Of a stretch of 64,000 nucleotides of DNA, positions 46,601 to 58,313 are shown in pieces. Both the position numbers and the translations under genes were made by a program. The stretch is from contig NZ_NNRJ01000014.1 in the NCBI RefSeq assembly GCF_002252445.1, positions 62,001 through 126,000 of the forward strand, read 5' to 3'. Under the pieces are notes generated by a model. The model worked only from the letters and a program-made list of their open reading frames with translations, did not search any database and was not told the DNA's origin. The DNA is from Brucella thiophenivorans. Its GTDB lineage: Bacteria > Pseudomonadota > Alphaproteobacteria > Rhizobiales > Rhizobiaceae. The first letter of the stretch is position 1. Each line of letters starts with the position of its first letter.

Positions 46601-46691
46601 TGGCGTATAGCTCCTCGATATAGTCGGCATTGCCGCCATAGAGGAATGAGGTAAGGGCGAAAACGTCGTTGGCCTGTTCTTGCCTTGCCAT
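43683..46691 (-). CDS. sucA: 2-oxoglutarate dehydrogenase E1
   Basis: 1002 residues. Thiamine-diphosphate enzyme that decarboxylates 2-oxoglutarate and loads the succinyl group on E2. N-terminal [21 protein letters not shown], the family's E2-binding segment; catalytic domain has [18 protein letters not shown] and the ThDP motif [21 protein letters not shown]; C-terminal region [23 protein letters not shown]. A 281-base leader separates it from sucD. Confidence 0.98.
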   Translation of the reverse strand: [1002 protein letters not shown]

Positions 46692-46972
46692 AACCTAATC
46701 CGGAGCCTCCGCTCCGTCTCCTTGTAGTAGCTCATCATGCGCGGGCCGGAAGCTCTCTCAACTTCATCCCTCACGCCGCCGGGGAGGAACCACAACAGAC
46801 CCCGGCATAACTCGTTTAAAAGCATAACTCGTTTACAAATCAGTCTCTGCGGGAGAATGATGGCCAAAGCCTGACATTCCATTAAACCGACCACATCCGG
46901 TTCGTGCTTTTTACGACTAACCCGGCAGCAGCTTTCGCCACTGCCGGTATACTCTTACTCAGCTAAACAGTC
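46692..46972 (-). other. sucD-sucA intergenic leader
   Basis: 281 bases in an otherwise tightly packed operon. It contains a CCGGCAG/CTGCCGG stem (46922-46947) just after the sucD stop, two tandem copies of GCATAACTCGTTTA, and CCGCCGGGGAGG near sucA. No gene. Probably carries a second promoter or an RNA control element. Confidence 0.5.
46805..46835. repeat. tandem 14-base direct repeat before sucA
   Basis: GCATAACTCGTTTA occurs at 46805-46818 and again at 46822-46835, exactly 17 bases apart with only AAA between. On the minus strand it reads TAAACGAGTTATGC twice. Looks like paired protein-binding half-sites or slippage. Confidence 0.7.
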
Positions 46973-47875
46973 TCAGCCCTTGAGGACTTCAACCAGCGTC
47001 TTGCCAAGCTGTGCTGGCGAAGGAGACACGCGAATGCCAGCCGATTCCATGGCTGCAATCTTGTCTTCTGCGCCGCCCTTGCCACCGGAGATCACTGCGC
47101 CTGCATGGCCCATGGTGCGTCCGGCTGGAGCAGTACGGCCAGCGATGAAGCCAACCATCGGCTTCGAACGACCGCGCTTTGCTTCATCCTTGATGAACTG
47201 CGCTGCATCTTCTTCAGCAGAGCCACCAATTTCACCGATCATGACAATCGACTTGGTTTCATCGTCCGCGAGGAACATTTCCAAAACGTCGATGAACTCA
47301 GTGCCCTTGACCGGATCGCCGCCGATACCAACAGCAGTGGTCTGGCCGAGGCCTTCGTTCGAAGTCTGGAACACTGCCTCATAGGTAAGTGTGCCGGAGC
47401 GGGAAACAACACCCACCGAACCCTTCTTGAAGATATTGCCCGGCATAATGCCGATCTTGCATTCTTCAGGGGTCAGGATGCCGGGGCAGTTTGGTCCGAG
47501 CAGGCGCGACTTCGAGCGTTCCAGACGCTCCTTGACGCGAACCATGTCCATGACCGGAATGCCTTCGGTGATGCAGACAATGAAGCCAACTTCAGCTTCG
47601 ATTGCTTCAATGATTGCATCGGCTGCGCCTGCTGGCGGAACGTAGATCACCGATGCGTCCGCACCTGTGCGTTCCTTGGCTTCAGCAACAGTTGCGAAGA
47701 TCGGAAGCTTTTGTCCCGTCGAGCCTTCCCAGGTTTCGCCACCCTTTTTCGGATGGATACCGCCGACCATCTGCGTGCCATAATAAGCAAGCGCCTGTTC
47801 GGTGTGGAAAGTACCGGTCTTGCCGGTCAGGCCCTGTACGAGAACCTTGGTGTCCTTGTTAACGAGAATGGACAT
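46973..47875 (-). CDS. sucD: succinyl-CoA synthetase alpha subunit
   Basis: 300 residues. CoA-binding Rossmann domain with [20 protein letters not shown]-like N-terminus; the phosphorylated histidine is in [19 protein letters not shown] (about residue 249). Works with SucC to make ATP from succinyl-CoA. Three bases after sucC. Confidence 0.98.
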   Translation of the reverse strand: MSILVNKDTKVLVQGLTGKTGTFHTEQALAYYGTQMVGGIHPKKGGETWEGSTGQKLPIFATVAEAKERTGADASVIYVPPAGAADAIIEAIEAEVGFIVCITEGIPVMDMVRVKERLERSKSRLLGPNCPGILTPEECKIGIMPGNIFKKGSVGVVSRSGTLTYEAVFQTSNEGLGQTTAVGIGGDPVKGTEFIDVLEMFLADDETKSIVMIGEIGGSAEEDAAQFIKDEAKRGRSKPMVGFIAGRTAPAGRTMGHAGAVISGGKGGAEDKIAAMESAGIRVSPSPAQLGKTLVEVLKG

Positions 47876-47878
47876 GCC

Positions 47879-49075
<1,197 letters not shown>

Positions 49076-49106
49076 CTGGTTGTCCTCTGCGGATTAACAG
49101 CCGGAA

Positions 49107-49140
49107 AAGGCCGGAACTCTTTCATGAGCGATCCGGCCTT
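49107..49140 (-). other. intercistronic hairpin mdh-sucC
   Basis: AAGGCCGGA and TCCGGCCTT, perfect nine-base arms around a 16-base loop, ten bases past the mdh stop. On the minus strand the stem is followed by TTCCGG rather than a T-run, so partial termination or mRNA stabilisation is more likely than full stop. Confidence 0.6.
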
Positions 49141-49149
49141 GTCTGGAAC

Positions 49150-50504
<1,355 letters not shown>

Positions 50505-51668
50505 TTACTGTGTTGCTTGCTCTGCAAATGCTTCCAGATATTCAGCGCTCTGCATTTCAAACAGGCGGGAAGCCGTGCGATCAAACTCGAAGGCTTCCAC
50601 CCCCTGCTTAGCTTCGTAAAGCTTTTCAGGCTCCGCTTCGGCCGAAACAAACAGCCGTGCATGATGATCATAAAGAACGTCGATCAGCAGAATAAAGCGC
50701 TTGGCCTCATTGCGGCGCGAATGGTCAAGCACCGGCACATCGTCAATAAAAAGCGTCTGATAGCGCGTGACAATGGCAATATAATCGTTAGCCGCAAGCG
50801 GCTGAGCGCAAAGCTCATCAAACGTAAAGCGTGCAGCACCCGGCACAGACTGGCGCACTGGAATGTCGCGCCCCTTGATGTGAATCACGTCGGGCTTTTC
50901 TTGCCGACCATCCTTATGCGCAGTCCATGCGGCATCCATGCGCTTGGTCGTCTCGGAATTAAGCGGGGTCAGATAGACCGGCTGGCGATCCAGCTTTTCC
51001 AGACGATAATCGGTACGCGAATCGAGATTGATCACGTCGACATGCTGTTTGAGAATATCGACAAAGGGCAGAAACAGCTGGCGGTTCAGACCATCGCGGT
51101 AAAGATTGTCGGGCGCAACATTGGACGTCGCGACTAGCACCACGCCCCGCGCAAACAATGCGCTGAACAGGCGCGACAGGATCATCGCATCGGCAATATC
51201 GGTGACGGTAAATTCGTCGAAGCAAAGCACCCAAGCTTGCTCGGCCAAAGCTTCCGCAACGGGTGGAATCGGGTCTTCCTGCTTGGTTTCGCCGCGCTTC
51301 AAAGCCTGTCGATGCGCATTGATGCGTTCATGCGCATCGGCCATGAAATCATTGAAATGCGCACGGCGTTTGCGTTCCACCGGCAGAAGCTGGAAGAACA
51401 TATCCATCAGCATGGTCTTGCCGCGGCCAACCTCACCATGAACATAAAGTCCTTTGATATTGGCAACTTCCTTGCGCTTGGCGAAAAGCCAGCCGAGCGC
51501 GCTCGATTTGCGCGACAGACGCTTGGTGCAGATCTCTTCGATCAGGCGATCATAGCGATCAGTCAGTTCCAGCTGTGCCGGATCAGCATCGACTTCACCT
51601 GCCTCTACCTTCGCATCATAATGCGAACGCAGGGAAGGAAACGCTTTCAGATTACCGTCGAAAGACAT
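50505..51668 (-). CDS. zapE: ZapE/AFG1-type ATPase
   Basis: 387 residues. AAA-like P-loop ATPase: Walker A LYVHGEVGRGKTMLMDMFF (about 95), Walker B VLCFDEFTVTDIADAMIL, sensor NVAPDNLYRDGLNRQLFLPF. ZapE associates with the Z-ring in E. coli under stress; the mitochondrial relative AFG1 helps quality control. Conserved next to mdh in Rhizobiales. Confidence 0.92.
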   Translation of the reverse strand: MSFDGNLKAFPSLRSHYDAKVEAGEVDADPAQLELTDRYDRLIEEICTKRLSRKSSALGWLFAKRKEVANIKGLYVHGEVGRGKTMLMDMFFQLLPVERKRRAHFNDFMADAHERINAHRQALKRGETKQEDPIPPVAEALAEQAWVLCFDEFTVTDIADAMILSRLFSALFARGVVLVATSNVAPDNLYRDGLNRQLFLPFVDILKQHVDVINLDSRTDYRLEKLDRQPVYLTPLNSETTKRMDAAWTAHKDGRQEKPDVIHIKGRDIPVRQSVPGAARFTFDELCAQPLAANDYIAIVTRYQTLFIDDVPVLDHSRRNEAKRFILLIDVLYDHHARLFVSAEAEPEKLYEAKQGVEAFEFDRTASRLFEMQSAEYLEAFAEQATQ

Positions 51669-51750
51669 GATTGTTTCTGTCCAACCGCTTAATTGCAGAA
51701 AAGGCGGAACATCTCACGATGATCCGCCTGTTTTAATGGGAAATAACGTA

Positions 51751-52287
51751 TCAGCGCGACAGCGAAACGGACTGGCCGCTTGTCGTCTGGCCATCGAAGC
51801 GGCCCTGACCGGAAGAGTAGAGTGTCGCAACGGTTCCGCCATTCGCATCATAAAGCGAAAGCTGCTTGCCGTTCACAGCCCATGAAGCAAGGCTGCCGAG
51901 TTCGCCCGGGCAACGCAGCGGACCAGCGCGGAAACCCTGACCATATTTGGTCTGTGGCGTTGCGATCTTGCAGTTCTGACCGGCAAGCGATGCATTCCAC
52001 ACACCTGCAACCGTACCCGGTGTCAGATCAGGCGCTGATTCGGGCGGAAGGCTTGCAACCTGTGTGCCAGCCGCTGGCATGGACGTGTCGGTTGTTGGCG
52101 CTGTTGGAAAAGAATTCGGCGTATTGAGATTACCAGACTGCACAGAACTAACGGGAGCAGAACGCAGCGGCGCTGGTGGCGGTGGCGATACATTATTATC
52201 AAAGCCTCCGACCCGCGAGCTCTGGCAACCCGCCAGAATAACGCCCGCCGCAGCAATGCTGAGCAAACTTGCTTTCGAAATTCCCAT
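51751..52287 (-). CDS. omp19: outer-membrane lipoprotein Omp19-type
   Basis: 178 residues. Lipoprotein signal with lipobox LAGC (Cys20); Pro/Ser/Thr-rich linker (about 25-85); C-terminal AprI/Inh-type beta-barrel domain (about 88-178) with VWNASLAGQNCKIATPQTKYG and GPLRCPGELGSLASWAVNGK. Its length and most of the C-terminal domain agree with my recollection of Brucella Omp19 (177 residues), a surface lipoprotein shown to inhibit host proteases. The variable linker differs, as expected between genera. GGAGA precedes the ATG; 82 bases upstream of zapE. Confidence 0.92.
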   Translation of the reverse strand: MGISKASLLSIAAAGVILAGCQSSRVGGFDNNVSPPPPAPLRSAPVSSVQSGNLNTPNSFPTAPTTDTSMPAAGTQVASLPPESAPDLTPGTVAGVWNASLAGQNCKIATPQTKYGQGFRAGPLRCPGELGSLASWAVNGKQLSLYDANGGTVATLYSSGQGRFDGQTTSGQSVSLSR

Positions 52288-52649
52288 CTGGTTCTCCAAT
52301 TCCTCGTGTTCGTGGGGCCTGACTGATCGGGGGAGTGCCCCTCGCACCGTCGAGTTTAAAAGCTCGACCTAAAACAACATTGCACTGATAAAATGGCGAT
52401 ATGGTTAAAAAATCAACTATGCACCCCCTCAAATATAGGCGAGAAACCATCAGGAAGGCTTGAATTGGCTTAGAAATTTTCGATATGGCGCAGGAAGGAC
52501 ACAGTTTTCGAATAAATTGTGATCCACAAATCGACCAGCCGAAGACCCATGCGGCCAATAGCCCGTCGGTACTGGCATTTTGTGGGCTTTTCCGCCATAT
52601 AGAGCGCTTCCAGCATGAATGGCCAAACAAACGGGACTGCGGACCAGCA
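52288..52649. other. divergent omp19-dapF intergenic region
   Basis: About 360 bases holding the promoters of omp19 (minus) and the dapF operon (plus). A GTCGAG/CTCGAC stem lies at 52349-52368. A frame extending dapF upstream by 55 codons lacks a ribosome site and shows no similarity to the family. No other gene found. Confidence 0.5.
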
Positions 52650-53537
52650 ATGAGCAAGGCTAACTTCGCCAAGATGAACGGACTGGGCAACAAGATCATT
52701 GTTGCCGATATGCGCGGACGCAGCGATCGCATCGCACCGAACGCTGCAATCCGTTTGGCCGGTGACGAAGCCACCTCGTTCGACCAGATTATGGCGATTC
52801 ATGATCCAAAGACGCCCGGCACCGATCATTATATAGAGATCATAAATTGCGATGGCACGCAGGCACAGGCTTGCGGCAACGGCACACGCTGCGTGGTGCA
52901 GTGGCTTTCCCATGAAAGCGGAAAACAGGATTACACTTTCCAGACACTGGCTGGTATTCTGACCGCCAATGAGCACGAAGACGGGCTGATTACGGTAGAT
53001 ATGGGCAAGCCGCATTTCGGCTGGCAGGAAATCCCCCTCGCCCATGAAGTGGCCGACACAAGCGCCATTGACCTGTCTGCCGGTCCAGCCGATGCGCCTG
53101 TTCTGCAAGCTCCATCGATTGCCTCTATGGGCAATCCGCACGCAATCTTCTGGGTTGAAGACGATGTCTGGTCCTATGCGCTTGATCAATATGGTCCGGG
53201 GCTGGAGCATGATCCGATCTTCCCGCAACGCGCCAATATTTCGATAGCTCAAGTGACATCACGCGACAGCATGAACCTGCGCACATGGGAACGCGGTGCG
53301 GGTCTGACCCGCGCCTGCGGTTCTGCCGCTTGCGCTGCGGCGGTTTCGGGTAGCAGAACGGGCCGCACCGAACGCAATGTCACGGTCCATGTTCCCGGTG
53401 GTCCGCTGAAAATCGAATGGCGCGAAGACGATCACGTCATGATGACCGGCCCTGCTGAATGGGAATTTGATGGCACATTCGATCCTTCAACCGGCGAATG
53501 GGAACACGTCCCTAATCAGAGCAGAGGTGCTGCCTGA
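52650..53537 (+). CDS. dapF: diaminopimelate epimerase
   Basis: 295 residues. Converts LL- to meso-diaminopimelate for lysine and peptidoglycan. The two active-site cysteines are in [14 protein letters not shown] and [13 protein letters not shown]; the fold starts [15 protein letters not shown]. The ATG at [11 protein letters not shown] is chosen because it sits the usual distance before the conserved start. Its stop overlaps the mtaB start by one base. Confidence 0.96.
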   Translation: MSKANFAKMNGLGNKIIVADMRGRSDRIAPNAAIRLAGDEATSFDQIMAIHDPKTPGTDHYIEIINCDGTQAQACGNGTRCVVQWLSHESGKQDYTFQTLAGILTANEHEDGLITVDMGKPHFGWQEIPLAHEVADTSAIDLSAGPADAPVLQAPSIASMGNPHAIFWVEDDVWSYALDQYGPGLEHDPIFPQRANISIAQVTSRDSMNLRTWERGAGLTRACGSAACAAAVSGSRTGRTERNVTVHVPGGPLKIEWREDDHVMMTGPAEWEFDGTFDPSTGEWEHVPNQSRGAA

Positions 53538-54820
53538 TGGCTGTGGAAGTCGTAACCTTCGGATGTCGTCTCAACACCTATGAGTCCGAGGTGATGAAGC
53601 GCGAAGCCGATAATGCTGGCCTTGGCGCGTTGGAAGACGGCGCGATCATCTTCAACACCTGCGCCGTTACGGCAGAAGCCGTACGTCAGGCGCGTCAGGC
53701 GATACGAAAGGCGCGCAGAGACAACCCGGAAGCCCGCATCATTGTGACGGGCTGCGCTGCACAAACGGAATCGGCCAAGTTCGAGGCCATGGACGAAGTC
53801 GACCTCATTCTGGGTAATGAGGAAAAGCTCAAATCCAATTCCTATCGCATGTTGCCAGACTTCGGCGTGAACCAGTTCGAAAAGGTGCGCGTCAACGACA
53901 TTATGGAAGTGCGCGAAACCGCAAGCCATATGGTCGATGCCATTGAAGGCCGCGCCCGCGCCTTCGTACAGGTCCAGAATGGCTGCGATCATCGCTGCAC
54001 TTTCTGCATCATTCCTTATGGTCGCGGTAATTCGCGCTCGGTGCCGATGGGCGGCATCATTGATCAGGTCAAACGCCTTGTCGATAACGGCTATGCCGAA
54101 GTGGTTCTCACCGGCGTGGATATGACCTCTTATGGTCCTGATTTGCCGGGAAGCCTTCGTCTCGGGAAACTGGTGAAAACGGTTCTGACACAGGTGCCGG
54201 ATTTGCAGCGCCTGCGTCTTTCATCGATTGATTCCATCGAGGCCGACGAAGACCTGATGGAGAGCATCGCCAATGAAAAGCGTCTGATGCCGCATCTGCA
54301 TCTGTCGCTTCAAGCAGGTGATGACATGATCTTAAAGCGCATGAAGCGCCGCCATCTGCGCGATGATTCCATCCGCTTCTGCGCAGAAGTACGCGCGCTC
54401 CGCCCTGACATCGTGTTCGGTGCCGACATCATTGCGGGTTTCCCGACCGAGACCGAAGAGATGTTCGCTAACTCGATGAAGATCGTTGAGGAATGCGGGC
54501 TGACGCATCTGCATGTCTTTCCCTACAGCGCACGCGAAGGCACACCGGCTGCGCGTATGCCACAGGTCAGGCGCGAAATCGTCAAAGAACGCGCCAAAAG
54601 GCTGCGTGCTGTCGGCGATCAGGCTTATGAAAAACACCTCGCTTCTCTCAATGGCACTGTGCAGCGCCTGTTGATCGAGAAGGAAGGCATTGCCCGCACG
54701 GAAGGCTTTACGCTGGCCGCTGTTGATCAGGGTAACGCTGGCGAAATTATCGAACGAATTGTGACGGGGCATGACGGTGAAAAACTCCTCACCCGTCAGA
54801 CAGAGCCGCAAGCGGCTTAA
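53537..54820 (+). CDS. mtaB: tRNA t6A37 methylthiotransferase MtaB
   Basis: 427 residues. Radical-SAM methylthiolase that turns t6A37 into ms2t6A37. N-terminal UPF0004 domain with the cysteines in TFGCRLNTYES, FNTCAVTAEA and VTGCAAQTES; radical-SAM triad in GCDHRCTFCIIPYGRG; TRAM-like tail (LIEKEGIARTEGFTL). Its substrate is made by TsaD, also in this window. Translationally coupled to dapF. Confidence 0.95.
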   Translation: MAVEVVTFGCRLNTYESEVMKREADNAGLGALEDGAIIFNTCAVTAEAVRQARQAIRKARRDNPEARIIVTGCAAQTESAKFEAMDEVDLILGNEEKLKSNSYRMLPDFGVNQFEKVRVNDIMEVRETASHMVDAIEGRARAFVQVQNGCDHRCTFCIIPYGRGNSRSVPMGGIIDQVKRLVDNGYAEVVLTGVDMTSYGPDLPGSLRLGKLVKTVLTQVPDLQRLRLSSIDSIEADEDLMESIANEKRLMPHLHLSLQAGDDMILKRMKRRHLRDDSIRFCAEVRALRPDIVFGADIIAGFPTETEEMFANSMKIVEECGLTHLHVFPYSAREGTPAARMPQVRREIVKERAKRLRAVGDQAYEKHLASLNGTVQRLLIEKEGIARTEGFTLAAVDQGNAGEIIERIVTGHDGEKLLTRQTEPQAA

Positions 54821-54841
54821 AGCTTAAGGGCATCAGATTTC

Positions 54842-56299
54842 ATGGCAATGGGTTTCATCAAGAAAATGTTCTCCTTCGGCAAGAAGGAGGTCGAGGAAAA
54901 GCCGGTCGAACAGCCCGCTCCTGATGCCCTGGAAGCGGCTTTAGAAACACAGCTTCCTGAAACCGTCGAAGCGCCTAGCGAAACCGAAAACACCGTCGTT
55001 GAAGTGGTTATTTCCGAACCGGAAGCACCAGTCATCGCCAGTGAGCCAGAGCCTGAGCCGACTGACGAGCCTGCGGCTGAACCGGTTGAGGAAGAGAAGG
55101 CAGAACCGGAGCATCCGGTTGCCGAGATCGAAATCCCGATTGAACAGCCTCCGGTGATGGAACCAATCGCGGTTGAAGCACTTGCGCCAGAGCCTGAACC
55201 TGTTGCTGAACCCGAACAGGTTGAAGTCGCGAAAGCTGCTGAAGTTTCCGAGGCACCCGTTGTAGAGGAAATAGTCGAGCCCGCACCTCAGCCAGAGCCG
55301 GTAAAACCCAAAAAGGTCAAGGTCGCCAAGGCCGTTGAAGAACATCAGGACGAAGCGCCGATTGAGGCAGCGCCTGAACCAAAGCTTTCCTGGTTCGAGC
55401 GTTTGCGTCGCGGCCTGCTGCGTTCATCGAATTCATTGAGTGATTCCATCAGCGGCATTTTCACCAAGCGCAAGCTTGATGAAGACACGTTGCAGGATCT
55501 AGAAGACGTGCTCATTCAGGCCGATCTCGGCCTTGAAACCGCCATGCGCGTAACAGATGCACTGTCGTCTGGTCGCTACGGCAAGGATGTGACCGGCGAA
55601 GAAGTCCGCAACATCATGAGTGCGGAAATCGAGAAGGTACTTGGTCCGGTTGCCAAACCGCTTGAGCTGGATCTCTCGCACAAGCCGCATGTCATTCTGG
55701 TTGTCGGCGTCAACGGAACCGGCAAGACCACCACCATCGGCAAGCTTGCTGCAAAGCTGACCGCTGGTGGCCTAAAGGTCATGCTTGCAGCGGGCGATAC
55801 ATTCCGCGCCGCCGCCATTGAACAGCTTCATATCTGGGGCGAGCGCACTGGCTCGCCGGTTGTTTCGAGCAAACTTGGAGCGGACGCGGCAGGTCTTGCT
55901 TACGATGCATGGCAGCAGGCAAAAGATGCAGGCAGCGACGTCCTCATCATTGATACCGCCGGCCGTTTGCAGAACAAGGCCGAACTGATGGACGAGCTTG
56001 CAAAGATCGTTCGCGTTCTTGGCAAACACGACCCGGAAGCACCGCATACCGTTCTGCAAACACTAGATGCCACCACCGGGCAAAATGCACTCAATCAGGT
56101 TGAGATTTTCAAGAATATCGCTGGCGTCAACGGCCTTGTCATGACCAAACTTGACGGCACAGCACGCGGCGGCATTCTGGTGGCAATTTCGGCCAAACAC
56201 AAACTACCGATCTATTTCATCGGCGTCGGCGAAGGTGTCGACGATCTGGAACCCTTTGCGGCCAATGATTTTGCCCGCGCTATCGCAGGAACAGCCTGA
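54842..56299 (+). CDS. ftsY: signal recognition particle receptor FtsY
   Basis: 485 residues. SRP-dependent targeting of membrane proteins. Residues about 15-180 are an acidic Glu/Pro/Ala-rich A domain with repeated EPEP units. The NG domain (about 185-485) has GTPase motifs [45 protein letters not shown] and [10 protein letters not shown]. The N-terminal [12 protein letters not shown] is a membrane-targeting amphipathic helix. Its stop overlaps the next ATG by one base. Confidence 0.96.
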   Translation: MAMGFIKKMFSFGKKEVEEKPVEQPAPDALEAALETQLPETVEAPSETENTVVEVVISEPEAPVIASEPEPEPTDEPAAEPVEEEKAEPEHPVAEIEIPIEQPPVMEPIAVEALAPEPEPVAEPEQVEVAKAAEVSEAPVVEEIVEPAPQPEPVKPKKVKVAKAVEEHQDEAPIEAAPEPKLSWFERLRRGLLRSSNSLSDSISGIFTKRKLDEDTLQDLEDVLIQADLGLETAMRVTDALSSGRYGKDVTGEEVRNIMSAEIEKVLGPVAKPLELDLSHKPHVILVVGVNGTGKTTTIGKLAAKLTAGGLKVMLAAGDTFRAAAIEQLHIWGERTGSPVVSSKLGADAAGLAYDAWQQAKDAGSDVLIIDTAGRLQNKAELMDELAKIVRVLGKHDPEAPHTVLQTLDATTGQNALNQVEIFKNIAGVNGLVMTKLDGTARGGILVAISAKHKLPIYFIGVGEGVDDLEPFAANDFARAIAGTA

Positions 56300-56955
56300 T
56301 GCAACACCCGGTTTTTGAGCGCGATCCTTCACAAAAGACCGAAGCCGAACGCAAGGAAATCGCACCGCTTCTCAAGCTTGCGCTGGAACTTGGACCGCTT
56401 CTGGTATTCTTCTTCGCCAATGCGCGCGGCGAAAATCTGATCGAGCGTTTTCCAGTTCTTGCACAGATTGGCGAGCCGATCTTTCTTGCAACCGCACTAT
56501 TCATGGTTGCGACCGTTATCGCACTGGGCGTCTCATGGTCGCTGACACGCACGTTGCCGATGATGCCGCTCATTTCCGGCATCGTAGTTTTAGTATTTGG
56601 CGCGCTGACCCTCTGGCTGCACAACGATACTTTCATCAAGATGAAGCCCACGATCGTCAACACGCTGTTTGGCGCAATTCTGCTTGGCGGACTTTTCTTC
56701 GGTAAATCCCTGCTCGGCTATGTGTTTGATTCTGCCTTCAAGCTAGATGCCGAAGGCTGGCGGAAGCTCACTTTCCGCTGGGGCCTGTTCTTCATCTTCC
56801 TCGCGGTGGTGAATGAAGTCGTCTGGCGCAATTTTTCGACCGATGCCTGGGTTTCCTTCAAGGTCTGGGGCATCATGCCGATCACCGTTGTCTTCACACT
56901 TTTACAAATGCCGCTTATCCAGAAGCATACATTGCCAGAAGCTAAAAAAGACTGA
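56299..56955 (+). CDS. yciB: inner-membrane septation/intracellular septation protein A (YciB/IspZ)
   Basis: 218 residues, five to six membrane segments. YciB family features: [45 protein letters not shown] and [20 protein letters not shown]-like segment. YciB/IspZ is linked to envelope synthesis and septum formation; its molecular activity is unsettled. Starts on the ftsY stop codon and precedes gloB by 20 bases. Confidence 0.93.
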   Translation: MQHPVFERDPSQKTEAERKEIAPLLKLALELGPLLVFFFANARGENLIERFPVLAQIGEPIFLATALFMVATVIALGVSWSLTRTLPMMPLISGIVVLVFGALTLWLHNDTFIKMKPTIVNTLFGAILLGGLFFGKSLLGYVFDSAFKLDAEGWRKLTFRWGLFFIFLAVVNEVVWRNFSTDAWVSFKVWGIMPITVVFTLLQMPLIQKHTLPEAKKD

Positions 56956-56975
56956 AACATTTTGAGGAGAAAGCC

Positions 56976-57746
56976 ATGTTACGCTTGGACATTGAACAAT
57001 TCATCTGCCGCAGCGATAATTATGGCGTTCTCATCCATGATCCTGAAAGCGATCTGACAGCGGCCATTGATGCACCCGATGCAAAAGCCATTGAAAGCGC
57101 TCTCAAACGCCGTGGCTGGACGCTCGATTTCATTTTCACAACGCATCATCACCTTGATCACGTCGAAGGCAACGAGGCGCTGAAAGCCAAATTCGGCGTC
57201 AGCATCATCGGACCAAAGGCTGAGCTAAACAAAATCCCGACACTTGACCGTACCGTTCAGGACGGCGACGAGTTCACCTTCGGACTTTTCAAGGTGAAGG
57301 TGATTTCCACGCCCGGCCATACGGCAGGCGAGATTTCCTTCTATCTGCCGGAAGCAAAGATCGTCTTCACCGGCGACACGCTTTTCGCACTCGGCTGTGG
57401 ACGGCTGCTGGAAGGAACACCCGGCACGATGTTCCAGTCGCTGCAAAAGCTTGTGGCCCTTCCGGGAGACACGACAGTCTATTGCGGCCATGAATATACG
57501 CAGAGCAATGCCCGTTTTGCCCTCACCATCGATCCCGACAATTCGGCGTTAAAAGAGCGTTCAGCGGAGATTGCGCGGCTGCGCGCGGCTGATAAGATGA
57601 CGCTACCCACCAGCATAGCGCTTGAAATGGCAACCAATCCGTTTCTGCGTTGGCACGATGCCCGCATTCGTGCACGGCTCGATATGCAGAATGCAACTGA
57701 CGAAGCTGTTTTTGCGGAAATCCGTAAGCGCAAAGATTTATTCTAG
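56976..57746 (+). CDS. gloB: hydroxyacylglutathione hydrolase (glyoxalase II)
   Basis: 256 residues. Hydrolyses S-lactoylglutathione to lactate, finishing methylglyoxal detoxification. Metallo-beta-lactamase fold with THHHLDHVEGN (metal ligands, about 56-66), TPGHTAGEISFYL, FTGDTLFALGCGRLLEGTP and CGHEYTQSNARFAL. The C-terminal glutathione-binding domain includes NPFLRWHD. Ribosome site GAGGAGA. Confidence 0.96.
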   Translation: MLRLDIEQFICRSDNYGVLIHDPESDLTAAIDAPDAKAIESALKRRGWTLDFIFTTHHHLDHVEGNEALKAKFGVSIIGPKAELNKIPTLDRTVQDGDEFTFGLFKVKVISTPGHTAGEISFYLPEAKIVFTGDTLFALGCGRLLEGTPGTMFQSLQKLVALPGDTTVYCGHEYTQSNARFALTIDPDNSALKERSAEIARLRAADKMTLPTSIALEMATNPFLRWHDARIRARLDMQNATDEAVFAEIRKRKDLF

Positions 57747-57755
57747 GATTCTATC

Positions 57756-58268
57756 ATGACAAAGATTTTCACGATGAAACGCTTCAAAAATGCAAAACGC
57801 TTCCAGACCGCAGCCCTGCTCGGCCTCTCGCTTGTTATCCTGCCGCAATCCATCAAAACAGCTTTTGCGGAAGACATTCTTGCGATTGCTACGCCTTTGC
57901 AAACACCAGCAGAAATCAACAATTTCAAGCTCAGCGAAGACCTGCTGGACCGTATGTTGAAAATCCATAACAAGCTTGAAGATATGCAGCTTTCACCAAC
58001 CGCGGAAGAAGGCCTGGATGCGCGACCTTCAATGGATTCCATGGTCAAAAGCATTGAGTCGCGCCCGCAGGTCGTCGAAGTGATGAAGGCGGAAAATATT
58101 GCACCCCGCGATTATCTTCTGGCCTATTTCGCAATGATGAGCGGGCTTGCAGCAGCGGATGCCGAAGAAGAAGACCAGCTTGTCGATGAAGTGAAGCAAA
58201 TCAACCCCGAGCATGTCACCTTTGCCAAGCAAAATGGTGATCGTATCCGCGAACTGATTGGCGAATAA
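57756..58268 (+). CDS. secreted protein of unknown function
   Basis: 170 residues. Signal peptide with a long basic N-region (MTKIFTMKRFKNAKRF), hydrophobic core (TAALLGLSLVILP) and probable cleavage after TAFA. The mature part is acidic and helical (LSEDLLDRMLKIHNKLED, AADAEEEDQLVDEVKQIN). No cysteines, no recognised domain. It begins nine bases after gloB, so it probably belongs to the dapF-gloB transcript. The second ATG (six codons on) is possible. Confidence 0.7.
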   Translation: MTKIFTMKRFKNAKRFQTAALLGLSLVILPQSIKTAFAEDILAIATPLQTPAEINNFKLSEDLLDRMLKIHNKLEDMQLSPTAEEGLDARPSMDSMVKSIESRPQVVEVMKAENIAPRDYLLAYFAMMSGLAAADAEEEDQLVDEVKQINPEHVTFAKQNGDRIRELIGE

Positions 58269-58281
58269 GTTTTTAAAAAAC

Positions 58282-58313
58282 CGGCGAAGGAAACTTCGCC
58301 GATTTTGTTTTTT
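58282..58313. terminator. bidirectional terminator between the secreted protein and the metal ATPase
   Basis: CGGCGAAG GAAA CTTCGCCG, with AAAAAAC on one side and GATTTTGTTTTTTT on the other. Serves both convergent genes. Confidence 0.9.

Noticed and set aside
46454-46894. A 146-codon minus-strand frame spanning the sucD-sucA leader and the sucA start
   Set aside because: Out of frame with sucA over half its length and with no similarity in the leader part; not a leader peptide that I can support.
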